A stretch of 20,687 nt of DNA from Chara braunii (Eukaryota; Streptophyta; Charophyceae; Charales; Characeae), in contig BFEA01000171.1 of assembly GCA_003427395.1 (NCBI GenBank), positions 943,100-963,786 of the forward strand. Reading direction: 5' to 3'. The position numbers were made by a program, and so were the translations under genes. This document shows positions 1 through 8,559 of this stretch, piece after piece (within the stretch, counting starts at the first letter, position 1; every line of letters begins with the position of its first letter). Under the pieces are notes generated by a model, which saw nothing but the letters and a program-made list of their open reading frames with translations, was not told the DNA's origin and did no database searches.

Positions 1-379
1 TCCTGCTATGTTCTATGTGCCCCTGTTCTTGCGCTCACTTGCTTGCCGCCGCTAGTTCTTTCCTCCTGTGGTTCTCTCCTCAGGGCATCACTCCCGTCTG
101 TGGCCTCATGCTTTGTCTTTTCTCTCTCCTGCTTCCTCACTCCAGATTTCTCTGTTATGTACAAATTGTCCGTATTCAATCTCTCGAGTGATAGGAAGTT
201 ATTCGGGACGCACCAGTCCCGACACATTCCCCCTACTCATTCGCGATGTCCTCATCGCGCACCAATCTCTTGTCAGTGGTTTTTTCAGGGATAGATGGGG
301 GAGGAGGGGGAGGTGTTATGGGTGGTTAGTTTGCCAGGGTCTGTTTTGTTCTTTTCCCATTCCTTTCTCAATGTCTTCC
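1..379. other. Pyrimidine-rich non-coding segment, possible 3' LTR on minus strand
   Basis: No convincing gene. The plus strand is rich in C and T. Read on the minus strand, a purine tract at about 240-227 is followed by a TGTG start (226-223) and then CGGGACTGGTGCGTCCCG, which itself contains a short inverted repeat (CGGGAC/GTCCCG). This is what the start of a minus-strand 3' LTR would look like. The other end of such an LTR would lie outside the window, so no LTR pair can be shown. The short ORFs here are unlike known proteins. Confidence 0.35.
221..259 (-). promoter_or_regulatory. Polypurine-tract-like site with adjacent hairpin (copy 1)
   Basis: On the minus strand a perfect 7-bp stem, CGCGATG / CATCGCG with loop AGGA (259-242), is followed by AATGAGTAGGGGGAATGTGTC. 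A G-rich purine run ending at a TGTG start is the usual layout of a retroelement plus-strand primer next to a 3' LTR. A near copy lies at 1741-1780. Calling it a PPT is inference from layout; the hairpin is seen directly. Confidence 0.5.
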
Positions 380-1053
380 TTAGCTTCCGCCCCTTGGGAC
401 GGAGGAGGGTATGGGGGAGTCGAAGGTTCTACAACTTAGACCAGGTTGCTCATTTCCATCATATCTCTGCCTCTTTATATTTTCCTCAATTGAGATGCAA
501 ACTTCCTCTTAAGTCAACTCTATATACCCAGCAGGGCAGCCCATAATCCTTTCAACTTCAGTAACATGAAGTCGACGGGGCTCTCCTTACTTCATGTACT
601 TAACTATTGGTATGATGACTTTATTCCCAGCGTGACAATTTGTTGTCATAACACAATTGGTTTTCTCATTCTATGCCTTGACTTTGTTGATAACAAATTG
701 TAGGCAAGTTTTTGGATGCGACTCGATGTCAGGCATTTGCTCTGGAAGGGAGATGTTCGTCCAGTACAACCGTCGTTTTTGCTGTGGTGATACCCACTTC
801 GAATCGGTGAGCCCAGACACAAGTGCGTCGTAATCTCAAATCTGTCTTCCCATTTCATCGAGGAAGCATTCTCGAGCAGAAACCATTTTGGTCTCGCCTC
901 ATTCATTACTCTTGTAAAAAATAATCTACTTTTCGGCCCGTGCAATCCATGTTTTTCCTTCACCGTTCCCCGACGCTCAGGCCTTGCCAAATCCACATGC
1001 ATCTCCCCTGGGTCCTTTCGCCCGACTCTTCTCAGGTCCTGCCAATTTTGCAT
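380..1053 (-). pseudogene. DNMT3-like C5 cytosine DNA methyltransferase, C-terminal half, degenerate
   Basis: C5 DNA methyltransferases transfer a methyl group from SAM to cytosine. Reading the minus strand in order I see a GPKSRLFF segment (as between motifs IV and VI of DNMT3), RPKWFLLENASSM (motif VI, ENV-like), then after a one-base frameshift in an A5 run at 780-776, RRLYWTNISLP (motif VIII). Next comes a target-recognition region with NCVMTTN and PIVKYMK, and finally RRLHVTEVERIMGCPAGY (motif IX). Stops interrupt the frame: TAG 673-671, TAA 589-587, TAA 511-509; the frame closes at 382-380. Motif I and the Pro-Cys catalytic motif are not seen: similarity stops near 1053, where the 65-bp array region begins. 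The motif order is the canonical DNMT3 order rather than the permuted order of plant DRM enzymes. It is a fragment and cannot be active. It may be a genomic DNMT3 relic or a gene captured by a retroelement. Confidence 0.72.
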
Positions 1054-1139
1054 TCATACCACTCTTTGTCCTTTCTTGTTCTTTACTTATTTTTAACATT
1101 TTCATGCATGTTGCCCAGTTCATATCTTGTGCATCTCTC

Positions 1140-1700
1140 TTTCAGACACCTTGTCAGACCTTTTTCTCAGACTCATGCAACCCAAATGCTCATCTGTTTC
1201 CCAGCCTGCCAATCTTTCTCTCAGATCCATACATAGTCCATCATACGAGTCTTTTTCTTTTCCAGACGTCTTGCTCGGCCCATTTTCAAGCTTATGCCCA
1301 ATTAATCACACAAGTCGCTTGCCAGGTTTTTTCTCAAGCTCATGCAACATCAATTTCTCACCCGTTTCTCTTCTGAACATATTGCCAGGCCTTTTCTCAA
1401 GCCTGCGCAAAGTCAATTACTCATTCATTCTTCTCTTCTGGACATCTTGCCAGACCTCTTCTCAAGCTCATGCAACGTTAATTACTCATTCATTCTTTTC
1501 TTCTGGACATCTTGCCAGGCCTTTTCTCAGGCCTGCGCAAAGTCAATTACTCATTCATTCTTTTTTCCTGGACATTTAGCCAGACCTTTTCTCAAGCTTG
1601 CGCAAAGTCGATTACTCATTCATTCTTTTCTTCTGGACATCTTACCAGACCTTTTCTCAAGCCTGCGCAAAGTCAATTACTCATTCATTCTTACGCTCAT
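1140..1700. repeat. 65-bp tandem array with degenerate leading copies
   Basis: Four near-identical 65-bp units are registered by GGACAT at 1440, 1505, 1570 and 1635. Each holds CCAGACCTTTTCTCAAGC and CAAAGTCAATTACTCATTC. Older, diverged copies of the CAGACC...CTCA pattern reach back to about 1140. The plus-strand ORFs here are products of the repeat. The array borders the truncated end of the methyltransferase relic and lies just downstream (minus sense) of the second PPT-like site, so it may be inside an LTR. Confidence 0.85.
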
Positions 1701-1740
1701 GGTACCCTTCTCTTTTGCACGTTTTTTCTTTGGTAGATGG

Positions 1741-1780
1741 CACACCTTCCCCCCACTCAAAATGCGATGTCCCCATCGCA
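1741..1780 (-). promoter_or_regulatory. Polypurine-tract-like site with adjacent hairpin (copy 2)
   Basis: On the minus strand, stem TGCGATG / CATCGCA with loop GGGA (1780-1763) is followed by TTTTGAGTGGGGGGAAGG and then TGTG. It matches the site at 221-259 in order and spacing. The outermost stem pair differs (T-A here, C-G there) yet pairing is kept. Read as a retroelement plus-strand primer followed by an LTR start; the function is inferred. Confidence 0.5.
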
Positions 1781-2961
1781 CGACTAGTTCTCACTCGGAG
1801 GTACGCAACCTTTGGCCCACCAACGGGTAGGCGGATGCCGGCCCATCAGCCCCAAAAAGGAAGGGTGATCAGTCCTCCCCCTGCTGATAACTCACCTCAT
1901 CCCCTTACTCCGTCCGACCTTTTTGCCGCTTACGAGACGAGCGTCATTACTGAGGTACCTCCTCACATCTGGAAGGCAGGTCCAGTCCAAGCCTCCCAGG
2001 ACCCCGTCTTGTCGTAAGGGCTTCCTCGCGAACCGTTCCTCCCGAGTGGTAATTTTCTGGATTCGGCCTCTTCCTTTCAAGAGAGTTGGGGCTCTCAGTT
2101 TGTCGACAAGTGCAGTTACGAAGACCTCGCAATTAGTCTCAAAGCGGTTGTAATGCTCTGGCGGGGCGGTGTCACTCGCCCCGTGGTGGTTGCGGCTTCC
2201 ACCCGGTACCACGCCCAACTCCTCCCTTCTGGACAATGCTGCTCAACTTAACGCGAGCCGCCGTGGTCCATTCCAAGCGGTCATGCCGCCCCTCAACGAC
2301 ATGGCGTGTGGCTGGGGAGAACAAAAGAGACTAGAAAAAAAGAATAGCTCTCTCGCCCATTTGGTTCCCTCACCCTTTGACGTTTAGGCGTTCAACACGA
2401 GGCGCAATTTGAACTTCCCGACTACAGCTCGTTGTCGGGGTCAGTTCCGGACGTCCCGCACCGATCCAAGTGGTAGGTGCCTTGGTCCTTTAACCCTCAT
2501 CCCCTCACAAGAAGAACAGGTCGCGCTGAGACTTTTTTCCTTACAGGGATAGAGGTCTTGGGGTGCGAGCACCGGTATCCCCCTCCTGCTGAGGCCAAAG
2601 ACTAGAAAAAAGATAAATCCATTTCAATGTTATTTCCAAGTCCATTTCAAGTTGCCTAGGGTCCCCTGCCTATGCAATGCAATATTCAATCCTCAATCAT
2701 TCAATCCAATGTTATTTCCAAGGTTGATTCTCATGGTTGGTCTGACAGCCTCTTATCAACAAGGCCACCCCCACGGCCGGTCTGGCGGTCATTCTCTCAA
2801 TAACCATTTCTCAAGACTGACCCTTCCGCCCACTCAATCCTCAATTTTCTCATTCCTCAACACCCAATTTCTGTGACCGTCCCAACGGTCTCTGCCCTTC
2901 TCGACTTTAAGGCCCCGCCTTCTTTATCGTGTCCTTCTCATTCGCATTTTTCTTCCGCCCC
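1781..2961. other. No recognisable gene
   Basis: About 1.2 kb with no family I can name. A 114-codon minus ORF (2236-1892) has a mixed composition (HYNRFETNCEVFVTALVDK near its start) that is not obviously low complexity, but it matches nothing I recognise and has no supporting signals. A 16-bp direct repeat, CAATGTTATTTCCAAG, occurs at 2625-2640 and 2707-2722. AGACTAGAAAAAA occurs at about 2327 and 2599. Probably decayed repeat DNA. Confidence 0.5.
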
Positions 2962-3390
2962 CTTGGCAATTTTCAGTGGTCGACCCACCGGCCTTTTCCA
3001 TTTCCTTTATTCAACTCATTGGCTATTTCAACGACCGACCCACCGGCCTTTTCCATTTCTCTCATCACATTGGCTATTTCAATGTCCGACCCACCGGCCT
3101 TTCCCATCTCTCTCATCCCATTGGCTATTTCAATGACCGACCCACGGCGTTTTCCATCTCCCTCATTCATCCCTTGGCTATTTCAATGACCGACCCACCG
3201 GCCTTTTCCATCTCTCTCATCCATCCTTTGGCTATTTCAATGACCGACCCACCGGCCTTTTCCATCTCTCTCATTCATCCCATTGGCTATTTCAATGACC
3301 GACTCACCGGCCTTTTCCATCTCTCTCATTCATCCCATTGGCTATTTCAATGACCGACCCACCGATATTTTCCATCTCTCTCATTCCAGC
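2962..3390. repeat. 51-57 bp tandem array
   Basis: About eight units start with TTGG at 2962, 3019, 3070, 3121, 3174, 3228, 3283 and 3338. The common unit is TTGGCTATTTCAATGACC followed by GACCCACCGGCCTTTTCCAT and a CTCTCTCATTCATCC tail. Unit length varies (57, 51, 51, 53, 54, 55, 55), mostly in the pyrimidine tail. ORFs reading PPAFSISLIHPLAISMTD repeatedly are artefacts of this array. Confidence 0.9.
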
Positions 3391-3478
3391 TCATTCTCAA
3401 TCAACCTTTCTCAATCCAATATGCAGGGGACCCCAGTTCCTATTTCAAAAGGAATGACCCTTGTCAGGGGCCATTCCC

Positions 3479-3678
3479 GAACAACCTGGTTAGGGTCATT
3501 CTTTTCCATTCTCAAGTCGAACAGCTTGGTTAGGGTCATTCATTTCCATTCTCAAGTCGAACAGTTTGGTTAGGGTCATTCCTTTCCATTCTCAAGTCGA
3601 ACAGCCTGGTTAGGATCATTCCTTTCCATTCTCAAGTCGAACAGTCTGGTTAGGGTCATTCCTTTTCATTCTTAATGT
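3479..3678. repeat. 40-bp tandem array, five units
   Basis: Units begin at 3479, 3519, 3559, 3599 and 3639, exactly 40 bp apart. Each reads close to GAACAGCCTGGTTAGGGTCA followed by TTCCTTTCCATTCTCAAGTC. Very low divergence between units suggests recent expansion or ongoing homogenisation. Confidence 0.92.
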
Positions 3679-3779
3679 TAGTGCCCGAGGGGGTGGGCCT
3701 CGGGGTTACGGATCCCATTTCTGTCTTGGAGGTTAGAAGGTGGTCATCTCATCTTTTTCGTGTTGTTCTCTTTCTTCCA

Positions 3780-3866
3780 TTTCTCACAGTATTGTACCAT
3801 CCATTCCATTTCTCACAGTAATGTACCATCCATTTCATTTCTCACAGTAATGTACCATCCATGCGT
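3780..3866. repeat. 29-bp tandem array, three units
   Basis: Three 29-bp copies of TTTCTCACAGTAATGTACCA plus TCCATTTCA start at 3780, 3809 and 3838. The last copy diverges in its final bases. Confidence 0.88.
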
Positions 3867-4431
3867 ACATCCGACTTAGCGTCTAACACTTGAGTCGGGG
3901 CTTGCGACCCCAAGCAGCACTAACCCACCCGGTCGTTCATCCATAACAAAAGACAAAAGCGCCCCTTCCATTTTCACTCTTCCTGATCTCTCAGGTCTCG
4001 GTTATTCTCAGTCTCATTCACGACTCAGTTGGATTAGGCTCCTCGGGAAGGAGTGTTCTTCACGCCCCTTAACCCATAGGTTCCCTAACCTCTCTTGTAC
4101 TCGACCAATCATTCAATGCCATGGTTTGCTCGTCAATCCGTACTCAAGGTTTTTCCCTCTCAAAAGCATAATCCTTGTTCCATCCAAATTTCACAATACA
4201 CCCTCTCCCAATTGGTCTCATCCCAAATCCCATGTCTTTGTCTTAGGTACCCAAGGTAGCTAATCCAAAAAGTAGCCTAAAAAACTATCTTCTACTTTAG
4301 CGTGACACAACCTTGGCTGACCCTCTTTTCACTTCCTCCTTAGCAAGCTTGCCCATATTATACACGTTCTCGTCATTCTCATGTCTCTGCAGACAGAAAA
4401 GCAGCGATCCCTTTCAACGCTAGGTCAACAC
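3867..4431. other. No gene; one splice-acceptor-like site on minus strand
   Basis: No ORF of note. On the minus strand TGCTTTTCTGTCTGCAG ends at 4387, a good match to a 3' splice site (pyrimidine tract plus CAG). It is followed by an open stretch beginning RHENDENVYNMGKLAKEE that runs to a TAA near 4300. It lies just past the stop of the 304-codon ORF, so it might be a second exon of that gene, but I find no convincing donor. This is a weak inference. Confidence 0.3.
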
Positions 4432-5346
4432 CTAGTTCCTATTGCTGCCTTGCGTCTCGTCTTGCCCAGTTCCTTGTCCACCCCGTTCCTTGGCAGGCTT
4501 CCTAACCCCTAGGCCGTAGGTCTCGATCTCTCTTTTCATCCTTACAATTTTATGCAACTCTGCCTCGTTGAAAAAATCCAGTGGTGTGGCTTCCACCCCT
4601 TCCCTTGTGAGTTCCCGAGTCTTGATAATCCATTCGTGCCTGATTACATTGGTCCATTGCTGAAACCAATGATTGGGCGTTGGCCCGAACTCGTCCTCCC
4701 ATCTGAAAGCCCCATCGCCCGGTTGGTGCATCGGAGACCGCCCCTCTTCCCTAGGCCTTGAGATCTCATCCCTCTCATCCCCGCTGCTGATTTCTATGAC
4801 TTCTCGCACATCCTCCTCCTCGTCCCCCTCGTCTTCAGTCTGTATGGGGCTATACTCACTAGCAAGGTTCTTTGGATCGTAGGTAAAAGAGATCTTTGTC
4901 CCCGTCCCATACCCCTCGCAACTACCGTGACCGCTTCGTCCTTCAAACGAACTCTCCCTTTTCTCCTCGTCCTCCTCACGTTCGTCGCGCATACCTTGTC
5001 CCCCCTCGCTTTTCCCATGCCAAGTCTCACGTGGTTCGCCCCTGTTGGCCCCTTCCTCGTTAGAGACCCGAGCCTTATCACCCATTTCTGTGTTGCCTCT
5101 TTCTTCCACATTTGCCCTTCCCTTTTCGCCCTCACTGTCAGATGATATTTCTATACCTTCTCCCTTGCGGAGGGGTGAGGGTTTCCTACACAAGCATTTC
5201 CTTCCACCCCTGCCTACCACTGGCCCGCCCATGAGCCCAATGTACAATTTTCTCTTCGCTGTCCTCCTCCCTTGGCTTGGTCCAGCTTCTTCCCCTCCGG
5301 TAGGCCTGTTGATTGCCCCGCTGTCGTTCTCGTTGCCGAATTCCAT
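4432..5346 (-). CDS. 304-aa acidic/charged protein with two SUMO-interaction-like motifs, unknown function
   Basis: The longest uninterrupted ORF outside pol. The ATG sits in acAAAAATGG, a good eukaryotic context (A at -3, G at +4). Residues 27-61 are basic with Gly/Pro. Residues 65-73 (IEISSDSEG) and 183-190 (VIEISSGD) each resemble a SUMO-interaction motif: a short I/V core followed by Ser and acidic residues. Residues 170-182 are strongly acidic. The last 80 residues look folded, with NHWFQQWTNVIRHEWI, then ATPLDFFNEAELHKIV. It lies on the same strand as the minus pol, about 370 bp past its integrase stop, where accessory ORFs of LTR elements occur. It could also be the first ORF (gag) of another element. 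I do not recognise the family; its intact frame contrasts with the broken pol beside it. Confidence 0.6.
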   Translation of the reverse strand: MEFGNENDSGAINRPTGGEEAGPSQGRRTAKRKLYIGLMGGPVVGRGGRKCLCRKPSPLRKGEGIEISSDSEGEKGRANVEERGNTEMGDKARVSNEEGANRGEPRETWHGKSEGGQGMRDEREEDEEKRESSFEGRSGHGSCEGYGTGTKISFTYDPKNLASEYSPIQTEDEGDEEEDVREVIEISSGDERDEISRPREEGRSPMHQPGDGAFRWEDEFGPTPNHWFQQWTNVIRHEWIIKTRELTREGVEATPLDFFNEAELHKIVRMKREIETYGLGVRKPAKERGGQGTGQDETQGSNRN

Positions 5347-5717
5347 TTTTGTCTTTTCTCGTTTTACTCCTAAGCTCTGTATAACAAAACAACACCCGCA
5401 ATGTACCTCATATACTTATGCCTCCCCCCCCCTTAGGCCGGTAGACATTCCCAAAATGCACCCAGTATCCCTCGCATCACGCCTTTTTTTATACATGCGA
5501 ATGCGTCGTTTGTGATGACCCCATATTTTTTCCGTAAAAAACTATGGTACAATGCCCCAAACATCCCTTCCTGTTGTCACACAAGCCAGATATTGCAAAC
5601 CCCCAAGTCATGCTACCTTTCAACCTCAATCAGTCCAAGCCAAAGCACCAGTCCCAAAAAAAATGATAGTCCCACGAACATGGTCAGAGACAAACCATAG
5701 TGTGGGCAAGGCTGTGG
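5347..5717. other. Spacer with G9 purine tract on minus strand
   Basis: No gene. On the minus strand CCTAAGGGGGGGGGAGG (5437-5421) is a possible polypurine tract about 280 bp downstream of the integrase stop and 75 bp before the next ORF. The spacing would suit a PPT ending the minus element, but the 304-codon ORF would then lie inside the LTR, so the call is uncertain. Confidence 0.35.
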
Positions 5718-6980
5718 TTAGTCTTTAGCTTGTGGCTCCTCTGTTTCCTTATCTTTGGCCTCCTGAAGCCATTGTTCCACTGGGTCCCGACTTAGAAACC
5801 TGACCAGTCGTTGCCCCGAGAAGGGCCCTTTCAATCCAGTTTCATCCAAATCTTTCATTTCGAAGGTGTTCAGTCCCACCCGCTTGGCGACCCGGTAGGG
5901 GCCGTTGAACCTCCTTCCCAACTGTCCCGACCAAGTACTTTCTAGTGCCGAGTTCCATAACAATACCATCTCCCCCGCCTGAAGTGACTCCTTTCTGACA
6001 TTCTTAACCTGGTCCCACCTTGCTTTGTCCCTCATTCTGCTGTCCAGCACCCGATTGGCGATGTCCTCCATGACCTCCTCATTCTTAAGGATTTGTTGAC
6101 ACCTTGCCTCGATTAACTCTTCAGTGGTCATTTGCGGACCATCATCTAGCCTATTCCAGGTAGGTACCAAGGCTTCTATAGGAAAGTCGATCTCTCTTTC
6201 GTACCAAAGCTCTGCCGGGATACATCCTGTTGTCCTTTTAGGAGTCATATTCTCTGCAAAGACAGCCTGCTTAGGATACCTCGGCCAGTTCCCCAGATGG
6301 TCTGCTGCGAGCTTTGCAATCGTGTTCTTCAAGGTTCGGTGCCCCCTTTCCACAGGTGCATTGGCCTCAGGGTGATACGGCTCGATGAGTTTGATCGGAA
6401 CGCAGAGTCTCTTAAGCATCCCCAATACTTCTTGGTTCACAAATTTCGTCTCATTGTCTGCTATAAACCTCCTGACGAACGAGTGCCTTAAGTAGAAGTC
6501 TTCTATCCAGTCCGCCACACTCCTCACTGTCTTTTTCTTGAGGGCGACTGCCTCCACGAACCCACTCAAGTTGTCTCGCGCATCCATGATATACCTGTAC
6601 CCATCCGTTGATACAGGCATGACCACAAGGTCGAGGTGGACCAGATGTCCCGGCCGTAGCACCCGCGTTGGTCTAAGCGGCTCGAAGACTTGTACCGAGC
6701 TTTGTTCTTGGCAAATAAGGCAAGTCTGGCAGTATATGGCGACCATGCTTGCCATGCCTGACCAATAATAGAGCGGCGTTATCTTTGCAAGTGTTCCTTT
6801 GGACGACCGATGACCTCCAGCTAACCCGTCGTGCATTGCCTGTATAACGTCTACTTGCCTAGATCTTCCGCACACAACCCTTTTGGGCATAGCACCTTCC
6901 TCCCTTCGGAACAAATGCCCGCCCCTTAGGACGTACCTTTCGGCTTCTTCTCTTGCCTTAATACTGACTTCCGTAGGTTA
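5718..6980 (-). pseudogene. Retroelement integrase (minus copy), catalytic residues intact
   Basis: Integrase inserts the cDNA into host DNA. The N-terminal zinc-binding pairs are HDGLAGGH and CQTCLIC. The catalytic triad is present as VHLDLV, FIADNE and NAPVERGH, with exactly 35 residues between the second Asp and the Glu (DD35E). The C-terminal part has GEMVLLWN, STWSGQLGRRFNGPY and LKGPFSGQRLVRFLSRD, resembling the GPY/F-type end of gypsy integrases; I see no chromodomain. The open part runs 6914-5718. The same frame continues upstream past TAA 6980-6978 (RGGHLFRREE precedes the core) and past TAG 7082-7080 to about 7322. This is the best-preserved block of the element, but it lacks an intact upstream pol. 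Confidence 0.88.
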
Positions 6981-7079
6981 TTTGTTTCCTACCAACAACA
7001 AACCGATCTCCCAAAAGAGCCCTTCGTAGGATTGGACATAGAAAAACTCCTCTCCTTCCTTTCCCCCATCCTTTCCTTT

Positions 7080-7322
7080 CTACATCTGATTTACCACCCA
7101 TTGCAACTCTTTCCTTTCCCAAGATTCCACTAAGCTCATCACTGCTTCCCGGCCTCCTTCGACCGCCATTGCTATTAGCTCCTCTTTTGGTCCTACTATC
7201 GCTCCCCATGAGTCATTTTCCTCTCTGTGTCCTCGAGTGGTGACTGACCCTTCTGTCAGTTCTGCTACTACGGCAGGTACCCCTTCTCCAACGTCTGGAT
7301 CAATAGTTCTCCCGATGTGCAT
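7080..7322 (-). pseudogene. Pol tether between RNase H and integrase (minus copy)
   Basis: This stretch is in the integrase frame, while RNase H upstream is in another, so a frameshift lies near 7320. It carries no named domain: it is acidic/hydrophilic with GPKEELIAMAVEGG and ends WVVNQM before TAG 7082-7080. The plus copy has an equivalent hydrophilic tether of similar position (about 13540-13960) but with almost no sequence match, as expected for a linker. Confidence 0.6.
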
Positions 7323-7789
7323 CCCTCGCTCATCATTTCGTTATCCACCGCGAGAGTCCCTCCTTCGTATTCGAGGAAGGCGTCTATGGNCTNTGCATCC
7401 TNCATCCCTTCGGGAGTGATGCAAACCCGACTCANCCCATCTGCCTTGTTGNGGATTCCAGCAATCCGTTCGATCTTGTAATCGAACTGCCAGATGAATC
7501 CTACCCATCTCCCTACCGTCGGATCTATAGGCCTGTAATTCTTCAGAGCCCCTGCGACATTCGTCGGATCGATCCTTAAGATGAACCGCCTCCCAAATAG
7601 GTAGGCCTGGAAGGTCTTAAGGCAATGCAGGATGGCTAGGACTTCTTTCTTGAATTGCGAGTACCGCCGTTCAGCGGAGTTCAGGGTTCTACTTTCGAAT
7701 CTAATCGGCCTCTCTTTTCCTCCCTCATCCCTTTGAATCAACACACCTCCTACGGCCAAAGGTCCTCCATCCGTCTCTAGGATGAAGGG
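7268..7789 (-). pseudogene. Retroelement RNase H (minus copy)
   Basis: RNase H degrades the RNA strand of the RNA-DNA hybrid. It continues the RT frame past TGA 7792-7790, which sits where an Arg codon is expected (CGA to TGA would do it). Catalytic candidates are Asp in LETDGGPLA, Glu in FKKEVLAIL and Asp in LRIDPTNVAG. The motif FESRTLNSAERRY follows the first Asp as in other gypsy RNase H domains. The usual TDAS is TDGG here. Five ambiguous bases (N) between 7390 and 7452 hide a few residues. The frame ends at 7268 after a frameshift near 7320. Confidence 0.85.
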
Positions 7790-8500
7790 TCATCCCACTT
7801 CGTCATTAAAACAAGGCGCGGACAGGGCGACTGTCTCAGATGTCAATATGTCCTTGAGCCTTTGGACAGCTCCTTCTCGCTCCTCCGTCCAATCCATGGT
7901 TCCTTCTTCCCTGATCATAGCCCGGATAGGCTCAACAATCTTGACAAAGTTCTTAATGAAGATCCTCCAAAAGCCGACTACGCCTAGGAATGCCCTTACC
8001 TCCGTTGTCGTGCGCAATGGTGTCGGCCATTGTGATATCTTGTCGGTTTTTGTCGGATCCGGCTTCCTGCCGTAAGCACTGCAACGAAATCCTAGTATAG
8101 TTACCTCTGGTACTGCTAGGATACTCTTCCGTCCACTAGCCGTAATGTTGTATACTAGGAACCGTCGGAGTAGATCCTTGATGTCCTGCAGGTGGTCCCA
8201 CACAAAACGTCGGATCCCTGGCTGGACTTCCGTCTCGTCCTTCTCCTGCGCGCCTTTGATCGGATTGTCATCGATGTAAGATTCACATTTTTCTGGGAAC
8301 ATGTCCCCGGCCACAGCGAGCATCCTGCGTTGCGCTTCGGCCACCGCGTTTGTGAATCCCATAGGTGTCACTTGCATCCGTAGCTGGCCTACGGGGGTAT
8401 GCATAGCGGTGTATGGCCTGTCCCGAACATCCAATGGAAGCTGGTCGTACCCTGGGTACACATCTATCAGGGAGTAAATGCTCCGACCGGCGTGCGGTTA
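7790..8500 (-). pseudogene. Reverse transcriptase, palm/thumb part (minus copy)
   Basis: This copies element RNA into DNA. It holds SLIDVYPGYDQ (box with the first catalytic Asp), TPMGFTNAVAEAQRRM (equivalent to the common MPFGLxNAPxxFQ box), SYIDDNPIKG (catalytic YIDD, 8278-8267), then VTILGFRC and the thumb/connection segment FLGVVGFWRIFIKNF. The open frame starts after TAA 8500-8498 and ends at TGA 7792-7790. Asn-Pro after YIDD is odd for Ty3/gypsy, where a hydrophobic pair is usual, and the plus copy shares it. The upstream fingers part is in another frame; the shift lies between about 8562 and 8500. Confidence 0.9.
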
Positions 8501-8559
8501 TGCTAATAAGTCAGAGTGAGGTAGCGAGTCACATCCCGGATGGTTACCGCATTCAACTT

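Noticed and set aside
1127-1830. Plus-strand ORFs of 74-162 codons over the 65-bp array
   Set aside because: They repeat the same peptide in shifting frames because the array lacks stops; no start context or domain.
2873-3573. Plus- and minus-strand ORFs over the 51-57 bp and 40-bp arrays
   Set aside because: Translation of tandem repeats only.
1140-3866. CRISPR array
   Set aside because: Units are directly adjacent without unique spacers, and the setting is eukaryotic retroelement DNA.
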